From NCBI RefSeq assembly GCF_000576425.1, contig NZ_KK069998.1:82648-146647 (forward strand): 64,000 nt of DNA, given 5' to 3'. This document shows, in pieces, positions 26,844 through 35,624 of this stretch. A program made the position numbers and the translations under genes. How positions within the stretch are numbered: position 1 is the first letter of the stretch; the number at the start of each line of letters is the position of its first letter. The DNA comes from Brachybacterium phenoliresistens. Lineage in GTDB: Bacteria > Actinomycetota > Actinomycetes > Actinomycetales > Dermabacteraceae. The notes under the pieces are model-generated. The model saw only the letters and a program-made list of their open reading frames with translations. It was not told where the DNA came from and did no database searches.

Positions 26844-27787
26844 GCACGTCCCCCGCCCCGCACGACCGCCCCGAGCTCCCCCGCGGCCGCACCTGGGAGA
26901 TCGTCGCCGGCCCGTACCGCGCCGGCATCGCGGCCGTGGGAGCGATCGTGGAGCACCTCACCGTGGACGGGCGCGACCTGCTGGTGCGCAACCCGGCCAC
27001 CGGGCCGATGCAGTTCTACCGCGGCGCCGTGGTCGCCCCCTGGCCCAACCGGATCGGCGACGGCCGCTACACCTGGGACGGCCAGGACATCCAGGCGCCG
27101 CTGACCGAGCCGGACCGCCAGAACGCGCTGCACGGACTGGTCTCCTTCGTCCCGTTCGAGGAGGTCTCCTCCGCGGACGAGGCCGTCACGCTGCGCACCC
27201 TGCTGTACCCCAGCCCCGGCTACCCCTTCGCCCTCGAGCTGACGGTCGAGCACCGGGTGGATGCCGAGACCGGTCTGACGACCACGGTCACGGCCCGCAA
27301 CGTGGGCGACCAGGACGCCCCCTACGGCGTGTGCCCCCACCCCTACCTGGTGGCCGGCCCTGAGCCGCTGGACACCTGGACGCTGCGCACCTCCGTGGGC
27401 ACCGTGATGACGGTGACGCCGGACCGGCTGCTGCCCACGGGCCTCGTGCGCGTGGACGAGGGCGGCGAGTTCGACTTCCGCGAGGGGAAGGTGCTGGGCT
27501 CCCAGGAGATCGACCATGCCTTCACCGACCTGGGGCGGGACGAGCAGGGCCTGGCCCGCGTGGTGGTCACCGCCCCCGGCGGCACGGGCGTGGAGATGGT
27601 GGCCGATGAGCGCTGCCCGTGGCTGCAGCTGCACACGGCGGACCGCCCCGAGCCCGAGAACAACCGCCTCGGCCTCGCCGTGGAGCCGATGACCTGCCCG
27701 CCCGATGCGTTCCGCTCCGGCGACGGCGTGATCCGTCTGGCCCCCGGGGCGTCCCACGAGGCCGCCTGGAGCGTCCGCGGCCTCTGA
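26840..27787 (+). CDS. Aldose 1-epimerase family protein
   Basis: 315 residues of the galactose mutarotase-like fold. Substrate-binding marks are RGAVVAPWPNRIGDGRYTW near 55-75, the LHGLVSF histidine near 96, and CPHPYLVAG near 170, where the catalytic His sits. EPMTCPPDAF near the C-terminus is typical of the actinobacterial group. It starts in an ATGA overlap with lutC, so it is translated with the lactate genes. That is unusual and links the operon to sugar metabolism; L-fucose or galactose released from oligosaccharides may be the substrate. Confidence 0.88.
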   Translation: MSTSPAPHDRPELPRGRTWEIVAGPYRAGIAAVGAIVEHLTVDGRDLLVRNPATGPMQFYRGAVVAPWPNRIGDGRYTWDGQDIQAPLTEPDRQNALHGLVSFVPFEEVSSADEAVTLRTLLYPSPGYPFALELTVEHRVDAETGLTTTVTARNVGDQDAPYGVCPHPYLVAGPEPLDTWTLRTSVGTVMTVTPDRLLPTGLVRVDEGGEFDFREGKVLGSQEIDHAFTDLGRDEQGLARVVVTAPGGTGVEMVADERCPWLQLHTADRPEPENNRLGLAVEPMTCPPDAFRSGDGVIRLAPGASHEAAWSVRGL

Positions 27788-27794
27788 CCGCATC

Positions 27795-27872
27795 CCGGCC
27801 CGGCGCGCGGCGACCGCGCACCGGGCCGGAGGACGACGAGGGCGCCGCACCCGACGGGGTGCGGCGCCCTCG
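27795..27872. terminator. Two consecutive hairpins between the epimerase gene and lsr2
   Basis: The first hairpin (27795-27829) has a 9-base outer and a 5-base inner stem. The second (27837-27852 against 27857-27872) is a perfect 16-base stem with loop GACG. They fill a 102-base convergent gap and should stop transcription from both sides, closing the island. Confidence 0.75.
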
Positions 27873-27889
27873 CGGCGTCCGGGGAACGC

Positions 27890-28210
27890 TCAGTGCGCGT
27901 TCTCGTAGGCGTTGCGGATCTCGGCGGAGATGCGGCCGCGGTCGGAGACCTCGTAGCCGTTCTCGCGCGCCCATTCGCGCACCTTCGCGGAATCCTTCGC
28001 CGGCGCCGAGGCACCGGTGCCCCGGGTGCGGCGGCCGCTGACGCGACGGGACTTGGCGACCCAGGCCCCCAGCTCCTCGCGCAGGCGGGTGGCGTTGTCC
28101 TCCGACAGGTCGATCTCGTAGGAGACTCCGTCGAGGGAGAACGTGACGGTCTGCTCGGCCTTCGAACCGTCGATATCATCGATCAGCTCGACGAACGTCT
28201 TGCGGGCCAT
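27890..28210 (-). CDS. lsr2: Lsr2-family nucleoid-associated protein
   Basis: 106 residues, close to the usual length. The N-terminal oligomerisation domain reads VELIDDIDGSKAEQTVTFSLD. The C-terminal DNA-binding domain has VREWARENGYEVSDRGRIS, where Lsr2 carries its RGR AT-hook-like motif, and it ends in EIRNAYENAH. Lsr2 is the actinobacterial H-NS analogue that binds AT-rich, often foreign, DNA. The start is preceded by GAGGAG. In mycobacteria it is next to clpC; here the fucose/lactate island lies between. Confidence 0.94.
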   Translation of the reverse strand: MARKTFVELIDDIDGSKAEQTVTFSLDGVSYEIDLSEDNATRLREELGAWVAKSRRVSGRRTRGTGASAPAKDSAKVREWARENGYEVSDRGRISAEIRNAYENAH

Positions 28211-28289
28211 GGGTACTCCTCGAATAGATGTTGTGGACGGGGCGCGTCATACCCTGCCGGCACAATACTCGCGCGTTCCGGACGGAAAA

Positions 28290-28502
28290 TCAATCCTCGA
28301 CGTGATTGATCGCGGTCGCGCCGCCCGGGGTGGAGGATTCCCCGTCGCGTCGTGCGGCCCGGAATTCCTTCTCGGCATCCCGCTCGGCCTCTCGTTCGCG
28401 CCGGTCAGCGCGAAGAATGGCGCGCATCGCGAACCAGAAGAGCAGGCCCACGCCGATCGACGGGAGCAGCGCCCCCGCCTCGAACCAGAATCCGCCGTCC
28501 AT
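28290..28502 (-). CDS. Small single-span membrane protein of unknown function
   Basis: 70 residues. One hydrophobic helix (about 9-29, [19 protein letters not shown]) is followed by a highly charged segment, [19 protein letters not shown], and a short polar tail. It begins 1 base after the lysS stop, so it is probably the last gene of the lysS unit. I recognise no family; small proteins of this design near lysS occur in related actinobacteria. It is likely real because of its spacing, hydrophobic pattern and complete reading frame. Confidence 0.65.
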   Translation of the reverse strand: MDGGFWFEAGALLPSIGVGLLFWFAMRAILRADRREREAERDAEKEFRAARRDGESSTPGGATAINHVED

Positions 28503-28503
28503 C

Positions 28504-30012
28504 TCAGGCCCCCGGCTTCACGAGGGGGAAGAGGATCGTCTCGCGGATCCCCAGCCCGGTGAGCGCCATGAGCAGCCGGTCGATCCCCATGCCCATGCCG
28601 CCGGTGGGCGGCAGCGCGAACTCCATCGCCTCGAGGAAGTCCTCGTCCAGGCGCATCGCCTCGTCGTCGCCGGCCGCGGCCAGCCGCGCCTGCTGCTCGA
28701 AGCGCTCGCGCTGGACGACCGGATCCACGAGCTCCGAGTACCCGGTGCCCAGCTCGAAGCCCCGCACGTACAGGTCCCACTTCTCGACCACGCCGGGGGT
28801 CTCGCGGTGCGCGCGCACCAACGGGCTCGTCTCGACGGGGAAGTCGCACACGAACGTCGGCGCGTGGAGGTGATCGCCCACCTGGTGCTCGAAGAGCTCC
28901 TCCACGAGCTTGCCGTGGCCGTAGCGCGGGTGATCCAGGTCCAGGTCCAGGGAGCGGGCGATCTCCCGCAGACGCTCCGGGGTGGTCTCCGGGGTGATCT
29001 CCTCGCCGAGGGACTCCGACAGCGAGCCGTAGACGGTGATCCGGTCCCACTGCCCGCCGAGGTCGTACTCCTCGCCGTCCGGCAGGGTGACGACGTGGGA
29101 GCCGGTCGCGGCGAGCGCGGCCTCCTGCACGAGGTCCCGGGTCAGGTCGGCGATCGTGTGGTAGTCGCCGTAGGCCTGATAGGCCTCCAGCATCGCGAAC
29201 TCGGGGGAATGGGTGGAGTCCGCGCCCTCGTTGCGGAAGTTCCGGTTGATCTCGAACACGCGCTCCATCCCGCCGACGGCCGCGCGCTTGAGGAACAGCT
29301 CCGGCGCGATCCGCAGGTACAGATCCATGTCGAACGCGTTGATGTGGGTGACGAACGGCCGCGCCGCCGCCCCCGAAGGAATCACCTGGAGCATCGGCGT
29401 CTCGATCTCCAGGAAATCACGGCCGCGGAAGGACTCGCGCAGGGAATGCATGACCTCCGAGCGAAGACGCGCCACCCGGCGCGCCTCGGGGCGCACGATG
29501 AGATCGACATAACGGCGCCGAACCCGCGACTCCTCGCTGAGATCGGCGTGGAGCACGGGAAGGGGGCGCACGGCCTTCGCGGCCATCTGCCAGGAATCCG
29601 CGAAGACCGACAGCTCGCCGCGCCGGGAGCATCCCACGCGACCGTGGAAGAAGACGTGGTCGCCGAGGTCGACATCGGCCTTGAGGTCGGCGAGGCGCTC
29701 GGCGCCCACGTCCGCCTGGCTGGCCATGATCTGGATGCGCTCGCCCGCCCCGTCCTGCAGGGTCACGAAGGCGAGCTTGCCGGTGTTGCGCAGGAAGACC
29801 ACGCGCCCGGCGACGCCGACCTCGTCCTCGGTCTCCTGACCGGCGTCGAGGTGGCCGTAGCCCTCGCGGACCGCGGCGATGGTCGTGGTGACCGGCACGG
29901 AGACGGGGTACGCCTCCTCGCCGCGCTCCAGCAGCCGCTCCCGCTTCGCCTTGCGCACGGCGATCTGGTCGGAGGTGTCCAGCGGGTCGTGGGGCGCGGG
30001 CGCATCAGTCAT
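28504..30012 (-). CDS. lysS: Lysyl-tRNA synthetase, class II
   Basis: 502 residues. An N-terminal OB-fold anticodon-binding domain (about 50-150, [19 protein letters not shown]) precedes the class II catalytic core: motif 1 near [13 protein letters not shown], motif 2 [20 protein letters not shown], and motif 3 [13 protein letters not shown] near the C-terminus. It charges tRNA-Lys. The motif 2 loop HSPEF rather than HNPEF resembles actinobacterial LysS. It follows panC after a 73-base gap in which I see no further gene. Confidence 0.97.
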   Translation of the reverse strand: MTDAPAPHDPLDTSDQIAVRKAKRERLLERGEEAYPVSVPVTTTIAAVREGYGHLDAGQETEDEVGVAGRVVFLRNTGKLAFVTLQDGAGERIQIMASQADVGAERLADLKADVDLGDHVFFHGRVGCSRRGELSVFADSWQMAAKAVRPLPVLHADLSEESRVRRRYVDLIVRPEARRVARLRSEVMHSLRESFRGRDFLEIETPMLQVIPSGAAARPFVTHINAFDMDLYLRIAPELFLKRAAVGGMERVFEINRNFRNEGADSTHSPEFAMLEAYQAYGDYHTIADLTRDLVQEAALAATGSHVVTLPDGEEYDLGGQWDRITVYGSLSESLGEEITPETTPERLREIARSLDLDLDHPRYGHGKLVEELFEHQVGDHLHAPTFVCDFPVETSPLVRAHRETPGVVEKWDLYVRGFELGTGYSELVDPVVQRERFEQQARLAAAGDDEAMRLDEDFLEAMEFALPPTGGMGMGIDRLLMALTGLGIRETILFPLVKPGA

Positions 30013-30085
30013 GGCCCCGATTGTGTCACCCCCTACCGGGAGGTATCACGGAATTCCTGCGGGGATCGGCCGGGCGTGGGCGACC

Positions 30086-30976
30086 TCACGGAGCGGTCGG
30101 CTCCGGCAGCCGGCCGCGGGACACCGGCGGATGCACCCGGCCGGCCACGTGCAGGCTGGTGGCGTCCAGCAGGCGCGTCCCCTCGACCCGGGCGGCCAGC
30201 ACCACGAGCACCTCGCCCTGGTGGTCGGGGCCGATGGGCTCGAAGGTGGCCGGGTCCACGGCCTCGGCGTAGGCCCAGTCCACCCCGGCCGGCGCCCCGC
30301 CGGTGGCCTCGCGCAGGGCGGCCAGCACGGCTCCGGTGTCCGGGGCGGCGGCCTCGACGGCGCGCACGGTGCGCGAGAGCACGAGGGCGCGCTCGCGGCC
30401 CTCCTCGCTGAGGTAGGCGTTGCGGCTGGAGCGGGCCAGCCCGCCGGGCTCGCGGACGATGTCGACGGCCTCGATCCGCACCGGCAGGTCGAGGTCGGCG
30501 ACCAGGCGCTGGATGATCGCGAGCTGCTGGGCGTCCTTGCGGCCGAAGACCGCGGCGTCGGGCCGCACCAGCTGCAGCAGCTTGGTGACCACGGTGACCA
30601 CCCCGTCGAAGTGGCCGGGGCGCGCGGCGCCCTCGAAGCGGGTGCCCAGGCGGCCGGAGGTGACGCTCACCGGCGGCGGCAGCACGGGGTACATCTCCTC
30701 CGTGGACGGCGCGAAGACGAGGTCGACGAGCCCGTCGACCTGCGCGAGGTCGGCCTCGAGCTCGCGCGGGTACGCCTCGAAATCCTCCCCCGGGCCGAAC
30801 TGGAGCGGGTTGACGAAGTCGGTGAGCACCACGGAGTCGGCGATCTCGCGCGCGCGGCGCACGAGCATGAGGTGGCCCTCGTGGAGGGCCCCCATCGTCA
30901 TCACCACGGCGACGGTGCCGGGCAGCTGCGCCCGGGCCCGTCGCAGATCGGCCTTCGTGGTCACCAGGGCGGTCAT
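30086..30976 (-). CDS. panC: Pantothenate synthetase
   Basis: 296 residues with the ATP-binding TMGALHEGHLMLVRRA (HIGH-type motif), DFVNPLQFGPGEDFEAYPR, FGRKDAQQL and the KMSKS-like region SSRNAYLS. It joins pantoate and beta-alanine to make pantothenate. The start overlaps the DUF2520 gene stop as ATGA. In mycobacteria panD and coaX follow panC before lysS; neither is present here, so aspartate decarboxylation to beta-alanine must be encoded elsewhere or replaced. Confidence 0.96.
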   Translation of the reverse strand: MTALVTTKADLRRARAQLPGTVAVVMTMGALHEGHLMLVRRAREIADSVVLTDFVNPLQFGPGEDFEAYPRELEADLAQVDGLVDLVFAPSTEEMYPVLPPPVSVTSGRLGTRFEGAARPGHFDGVVTVVTKLLQLVRPDAAVFGRKDAQQLAIIQRLVADLDLPVRIEAVDIVREPGGLARSSRNAYLSEEGRERALVLSRTVRAVEAAAPDTGAVLAALREATGGAPAGVDWAYAEAVDPATFEPIGPDHQGEVLVVLAARVEGTRLLDATSLHVAGRVHPPVSRGRLPEPTAP

Positions 30977-31878
30977 GGTCCCTCCTCGGGAGTCGTCGGT
31001 GCGGGATCGAGGATGCCACGGATCCGGGCGCGCCGCTGGTCATCGAGCCCGGCCCGTTCCAGCGCGGCCAGCGCGAGCGCCCGGTAGGTGGCGCGGATGT
31101 CCGGGGAGCCGGCCCCGTCCTGCTCGAGGTCGCGCAGGGCGGCGAGGTGGCCGGCGACGGTCCCGGCGTCGCCGCGGCGCACCGGCCCGGTCAGCGCATC
31201 GGCGCCGCGGTTCAGCGACTCCTCCAGGGCCGCCGTGAGCAGCGGGCGCAGATAGTCGCCGGGGCTGTCCACGCCGAGCCGGGCGAGCACCTCCCGCGCC
31301 TGGTCCACCAGGACGACGAGGTGGTTCGCCCCGTGGGACAGCGCCGCGTGGTAGAGGGCGCGGTCGCCCTCGGCCAGGCGCACGGGGCGCCCCTCGAGCT
31401 CGACCACGAGCGCCTCCGCGATCGGGGCGAGGGCGGGCCGCGCGGTGATCGCCATCGGGCAGCCCACCAGACGCGGGAGGTCCGCGGCGGTGCCGGTGAA
31501 GGTCATCGCGGGGTGGATGGCCAGGGCCACGCAGCCGGCCTCCTCGAGCGGGGACAGCACCTCGATCCCGTGGGCTCCCGAGGTGTGCACGATGACCTGC
31601 CCGCCGGGGCTGATCCCGGCGGCGGCGATGCCGGCGGCCAGCCCCGGCAGCTCGTCGTCGGGGACCGTCAGCAGGACCAGCTCGCTGCGCTCGACGATGC
31701 GGTCCGCGCCGAGCAGCGGCACCCCGGGCAGCAGATCCGCGGCCCGGGCACGGGAGCTGTCGGAGACCGCGTACGCCCCGGTGATCGCGTGGCCCTCGCG
31801 CCGCAGCGCGGCGGCGAGCACCGCTCCGACCCGGCCGGCGCCGATGACGCCGATGCCCAGCCGCTGCGGCGCGCTCAT
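30973..31878 (-). CDS. Rossmann-like and DUF2520 domain protein (dehydrogenase-like)
   Basis: 301 residues. An N-terminal Rossmann domain opens with GIGVIGAGRVGAVLAAALRR, followed by VLLTVPDDEL. The all-helical DUF2520 domain includes ALYHAALSHGANHLVVL. The fold is that of ketopantoate reductase/6-phosphogluconate dehydrogenase relatives. In actinobacteria it sits next to panC, and it has been suspected to supply pantoate, but that is not proven. ATGA overlaps link it both to panC and to the PH-domain gene upstream. Confidence 0.85.
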   Translation of the reverse strand: MSAPQRLGIGVIGAGRVGAVLAAALRREGHAITGAYAVSDSSRARAADLLPGVPLLGADRIVERSELVLLTVPDDELPGLAAGIAAAGISPGGQVIVHTSGAHGIEVLSPLEEAGCVALAIHPAMTFTGTAADLPRLVGCPMAITARPALAPIAEALVVELEGRPVRLAEGDRALYHAALSHGANHLVVLVDQAREVLARLGVDSPGDYLRPLLTAALEESLNRGADALTGPVRRGDAGTVAGHLAALRDLEQDGAGSPDIRATYRALALAALERAGLDDQRRARIRGILDPAPTTPEEGP

Positions 31879-33629
31879 CGCTGCTGCTCCTGGCCCGCGT
31901 CCTCGCGTCCGCCGTCGGGCCCGCCCTGCGGCAGCGGCCGATGCTCCTGCCGCGGGGACAGCGCGGGCCGCGGCCAGCGCGCACGGTCCCGGTATCGGCG
32001 CAGATGGGCGGAGTCGTGCTCGAGCACGGTGCGCATCGCGAGCACCTCCGGCTGCTCCATGCCCTGCGCGGTGAGGGTGGCGCCGGCGACGGGGACGGTG
32101 AGCGTGAGCAGGCCGCAGCGGCGCTCGATCGGCCCCTGGGAGATGCCCACCCCCTGGATGCGGTCGCGGGAGATCATCTGGAGCCGGCGGGTGAGGATCC
32201 CCGACCGGCGCACCAGGAAGCCGGGCATCAGCACGACGACCTCGGTGCGCCGGGCGATCCACTGCCAGCGGCGGGTCGCCCGCATCCCGGGGATGTCGCG
32301 GGCGCGCGCCCCGAGCAGGCCCTCGAGCGCGGCGGCATCGTCCTCGGTGCCCAGGGGCGGCAGCAGGTGTCCGACGGTCCGGCGCAGCTCCTCGGGCGTG
32401 CCCACGGGCAGCACGGTCAGCGACCCCTCGGATTCGCTGTCGCCGATCCCGGCGACGGTCGCGGTCACACGGGTCCACCGCTGCGAGCGCCACAGCGCCG
32501 GCTGGGAGAGGGTGATCTCCTGGATCCGGTCGGGCGGCACGTTGTCGGTGCGCGTGTTCAGCAGACCGCGGCGCATGCGCAGGCCGCGGTCGGTCATCCG
32601 GGCGACGAACCCCCAGCCGGCCTCGATCTTCCCCAGCACCAGGCGGGGCACCGCGACCAGCGCGGGGATCAGGGCGACCGCCGCGCCGAGGCCCGGACCG
32701 TCGTCCCAGAGCAGCAGCCCGCCCGCGACGAGCAGGCCCAGCAGCAGCGCGAGCGCGCCGAGCAGGAACTCGGCGTCGCGGACCATCGAATGCACCAGGC
32801 GCGCCGTCGGCACGCGGGCGATCTGCTCCCCGTCGCTCACGCCGTCCAGCACGACCTGGTCCCACAGGCTCCCCGGGGCCGGCGCGGCGGGCGCGGCGCC
32901 CTGCGCCCAGGGCTCCGCGCCGGCCTCCCCGCTCGCGGCGCCGGGAGCGGCGGACCGGTCGCCCGGGCCGGCGCCGAGGGCCGCCTCGGTGGGGACGGGT
33001 CCTCCGTCCGCCCCTCGCACCGCGGCGGGACCGGCCGGCGGGCCGGCGGGCGGGACGGAGCCGGGATCGGAGGGACCGGCGGAGGCCCCGGCCGGGGCGA
33101 CCGCGGCGGACCCGGCCTGGGCCGAGGCGGCCGCGCGCAGGATCTCGCGACGGATGCGCTCGGCATCGGCCGTCCGCACGTACGCGATGTCCAGGTGCGA
33201 CTCCCCGCCGCCGGCGACCTCCACGCGGACCTTGGCCAGGCCCAGCAGGCGCGCCAGCAGCGGCCGCTCGACGGAGACCGAGTCGATCCGGGCCCGGGGG
33301 GCGAAGCGGCGGGAGCGGGTGAGGACCCCGCTGCGCAGGGCGACCCCGTCCTCGGTGATCGCATAGGCGGTGAAGCGCCAGGACAGCGCGGAGATCACGA
33401 TCGAGAGGACGATGACCACGGCCAGGATCCCGAGCCCGATGAGCAGGCGGGTCAGGGTGAACTCCCGCACCAGGGACCCGATGTTCTGGATCGACACGGC
33501 CGCGACGATCGCCGCGATCACCTTCCAGCCGCTGACCAGCGGCGTGATCGGGTGGGTGCGTCGGAACGCGGACTCGGGGACGGCGCTGGCGGTCCCCTGC
33601 TCCGGGGCGGGCGCCGGGGTCCCGCTCAC
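31875..33629 (-). CDS. Multi-PH (bPH2/YdbT-type) membrane protein
   Basis: 584 residues from GTG at 33629. An N-terminal hydrophobic pair (about 35-85) precedes the first bacterial PH domain (AITEDGVALRSGVLTRSRRF). A Pro/Ala/Gly-rich linker of about 90 residues follows, then a membrane pair near 280-320, and two more PH-like repeats (RGLRMRRGLLNTRTDNVPPDRIQ; FLVRRSGILTRRLQMISRDRIQGV). YdbT-like proteins occur in pairs with a smaller PH protein, as here; their role in the envelope is unknown. GTGA overlap with the preceding gene and ATGA with the next. Confidence 0.85.
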   Translation of the reverse strand: MSGTPAPAPEQGTASAVPESAFRRTHPITPLVSGWKVIAAIVAAVSIQNIGSLVREFTLTRLLIGLGILAVVIVLSIVISALSWRFTAYAITEDGVALRSGVLTRSRRFAPRARIDSVSVERPLLARLLGLAKVRVEVAGGGESHLDIAYVRTADAERIRREILRAAASAQAGSAAVAPAGASAGPSDPGSVPPAGPPAGPAAVRGADGGPVPTEAALGAGPGDRSAAPGAASGEAGAEPWAQGAAPAAPAPGSLWDQVVLDGVSDGEQIARVPTARLVHSMVRDAEFLLGALALLLGLLVAGGLLLWDDGPGLGAAVALIPALVAVPRLVLGKIEAGWGFVARMTDRGLRMRRGLLNTRTDNVPPDRIQEITLSQPALWRSQRWTRVTATVAGIGDSESEGSLTVLPVGTPEELRRTVGHLLPPLGTEDDAAALEGLLGARARDIPGMRATRRWQWIARRTEVVVLMPGFLVRRSGILTRRLQMISRDRIQGVGISQGPIERRCGLLTLTVPVAGATLTAQGMEQPEVLAMRTVLEHDSAHLRRYRDRARWPRPALSPRQEHRPLPQGGPDGGREDAGQEQQR

Positions 33630-34165
33630 AGCGCCGCCATGGTCTCGACGCCCCGGCGGGCCAGCAGCGCGCGCAGGCGCTCCGCCTCCTCACGGGGCAG
33701 GCCGGGGATCGTGAGGTCGGCCTCGGCGGAGGCGGTCGAGACCGAGAGGGTCGCCAGCCCCAGGCTGCGTTCGATCGGGCCCTCGTGCACCTCGACGGAC
33801 TGCACCCGCGCGAATGCGACGGTGGACACGGAGCGGAACATGATGCCGGAGGCGAACACGAGGTCGTCCTCGCGGTCGAGGTAGCCCAGCGCCCGCACGC
33901 GCCGGGGCGTGAGCAGCAGCGACTGCAGGGCGAGGATCAGCGCGAGCAGCGCCGGGAACACCGTCCACCACCACCCCAGCCAGGCCCAGAGGACGACGCA
34001 GCCCGCGATCACGATCAGGGCGAGGGCGTAGCCGATCAGGCCGGCGAGATAGCGGGCGCGGATCAGCGCCTCGGAGACGGGCCGCAGGCCCTCGGCGCCC
34101 AGGCGCCCTCCGGCTCCGGGAGGTGCTGCGAGGGCCGGGGCAGGATCCGGGGAGGGGGTGCTCAT
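33626..34165 (-). CDS. Single PH-domain (bPH2/YdbS-type) membrane protein
   Basis: 179 residues from ATG at 34165; an in-frame ATG at 34174 would add three residues, and neither has a strong ribosome site. Two membrane helices (about 45-90, including YALALIVIAGCVVLWAWLGW) are followed by a bPH2 domain with DLVFASGIMFRSVSTVAFARVQSVEV. It is the small partner of the larger PH protein encoded next, with a GTGA overlap. The function is not known; a membrane scaffold is likely. Confidence 0.82.
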   Translation of the reverse strand: MSTPSPDPAPALAAPPGAGGRLGAEGLRPVSEALIRARYLAGLIGYALALIVIAGCVVLWAWLGWWWTVFPALLALILALQSLLLTPRRVRALGYLDREDDLVFASGIMFRSVSTVAFARVQSVEVHEGPIERSLGLATLSVSTASAEADLTIPGLPREEAERLRALLARRGVETMAAL

Positions 34166-34224
34166 GACGTCCATCGTCTCAGCTGCGCCGGGAGGGGCTC
34201 CTCCGACTTTGGTCGTCGGTCGCC

Positions 34225-34728
34225 TCAGGCGGGGCTGGACTCGCCGGAGGGCTCGCCGTCCTCGGGCGGCAGCTGGCCCCAGTGCTCGACGATCACGCCC
34301 AGCACCGCCAGGGCGAGCCCGGCGACGGCGGCGAACAGGGTGGGCAGGACGGCCCCGGCGAGGGTGCCGGTGCCGGACATCCCCAGCTGCACGGCGATGC
34401 CCAGGTGGATGCCGCCGACCACCGAGCCGGTGTAGGCGCAGGCGCGGGCGAAGGTCACCGTGCGGAAGGCGGTGATCATGTCCAGCTGATGCCGGCGCGG
34501 TGCGAAGGTCCCGCTCTCGGCGCGCTCGGCGGTCTCCTTCATGTAGCGCCGCAGCGGCAGCCCCATCACCAGCAGCACGCCGCCGAGGACCAGCTCGAGG
34601 ACCCCGGTGAACCATCCGGTGATCGGGATGGTCCCGCCGCGGGCGGCGACCAGCTCGGCCAGCGTCAGCCCGAACCCGGCGGCGGCCGCGAGGACCACCA
34701 CCAGCACCGGGATCGACAGCGGCTTCAT
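34225..34728 (-). CDS. DUF3180 membrane protein
   Basis: 167 residues with four hydrophobic helices: the first at 7-27 (VLVVVLAAAAGFGLTLAEL), the second after TIPITGWFTGVLELVLG, and two near the C-terminus separated by a glycine-rich turn. DUF3180 is found only in actinobacteria and is placed next to folK there, as here. Its ATG overlaps the folB-folK stop as ATGA. No function is known. Confidence 0.85.
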   Translation of the reverse strand: MKPLSIPVLVVVLAAAAGFGLTLAELVAARGGTIPITGWFTGVLELVLGGVLLVMGLPLRRYMKETAERAESGTFAPRRHQLDMITAFRTVTFARACAYTGSVVGGIHLGIAVQLGMSGTGTLAGAVLPTLFAAVAGLALAVLGVIVEHWGQLPPEDGEPSGESSPA

Positions 34729-35624
34729 GAGGGCTCGGCCCCGTCCGCCGGGATCGGCGCGGCGTAGCCGGGGACCGCCGGACCCGGCCGGATGCCCGGT
34801 CGGTCGGGCGCGCGCTCGGCGAGCGGGCCGATGGGGCCGTGGCCGGGCAGGACGTCCTCGGGGCGGGCGCTCGCCCACGGCACCAGCACGAAGGCGCGCT
34901 CGGCCGCCCGCGGATGCGGCAGGATCAGCTCCTCGTCGTCCTGCACCAGGTCCCCGTAGGTGATCACGTCGACGTCCAGGGTGCGCGGGCCCCAGCGGAC
35001 CGTCCGCTCGCGCTGCGCGTCCGCCTCGAGCTCCTGCGCGAGCTCGAGAAGCTGCCAGGGGGTGCATCGCGTCCGCACGCCGACGGCGGAGTTGAGGAAC
35101 GGATCCTGATCGACGCCGCCCACGGGATCGGTCTCGATGACCGGGCCGGTCCAGAGGATCTCGACGTCCTCGGCCTGCTCGAGCAGATCCAGGGCGCGGC
35201 GCAGCCGGGCGGCCCGGTCCCCGAGGTTGGTGCCCACGGCGAGGACGGCGTCCACCGGGGCGGCGTCGCGGACGATGTGCAGGCGGACGTCGGCGAAAGG
35301 ATGCGGGATCGGGGCGGAGGGCTTGTGCAGCGTCAGCTCGATCCGGCGCACCAGCACCTGCTCGGCGAGGATCCGTGCGGCGAGGGTCTCGGCGACGGTC
35401 TCGAGGAGATCCACCGGGGCGGACTCGATCTGCGCGACGATGCTCGCGGCGACCTCCGCATAGTTGACCGTCCGGCCCAGCGCGTCGGCCCGCGCCGCGG
35501 CGCGGGTGTCCACGTGCAGGCGGGCGTCGACGAGGAACTCCTGGCCGGTCCGCTTCTCGTGCTCGAGCACGCCGTGGTGGCCCCAGGCGCGCACGCCGAC
35601 CAGCTCGATGACGTCCCGGCTCAT
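34725..35624 (-). CDS. Bifunctional dihydroneopterin aldolase / HPPK
   Basis: 299 residues joining two folate enzymes that are separate in mycobacteria. FolB is at 1-120: IELVGVRAWGHHGVLEHEK, VNYAEVAASIV, and the catalytic Lys in ELTLHKPSAP. FolK runs from about 125 to 265: AVLAVGTNLGDRAARLRRAL and the HPPK signature RWGPRTLDVDVITYGD, which holds the magnesium aspartates. The last 40 residues are a Pro/Gly-rich tail. It makes 6-hydroxymethyl-dihydropterin pyrophosphate for folate synthesis. Overlaps of 4 bases tie it to folP and to the DUF3180 gene. Confidence 0.95.
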   Translation of the reverse strand: MSRDVIELVGVRAWGHHGVLEHEKRTGQEFLVDARLHVDTRAAARADALGRTVNYAEVAASIVAQIESAPVDLLETVAETLAARILAEQVLVRRIELTLHKPSAPIPHPFADVRLHIVRDAAPVDAVLAVGTNLGDRAARLRRALDLLEQAEDVEILWTGPVIETDPVGGVDQDPFLNSAVGVRTRCTPWQLLELAQELEADAQRERTVRWGPRTLDVDVITYGDLVQDDEELILPHPRAAERAFVLVPWASARPEDVLPGHGPIGPLAERAPDRPGIRPGPAVPGYAAPIPADGAEPS

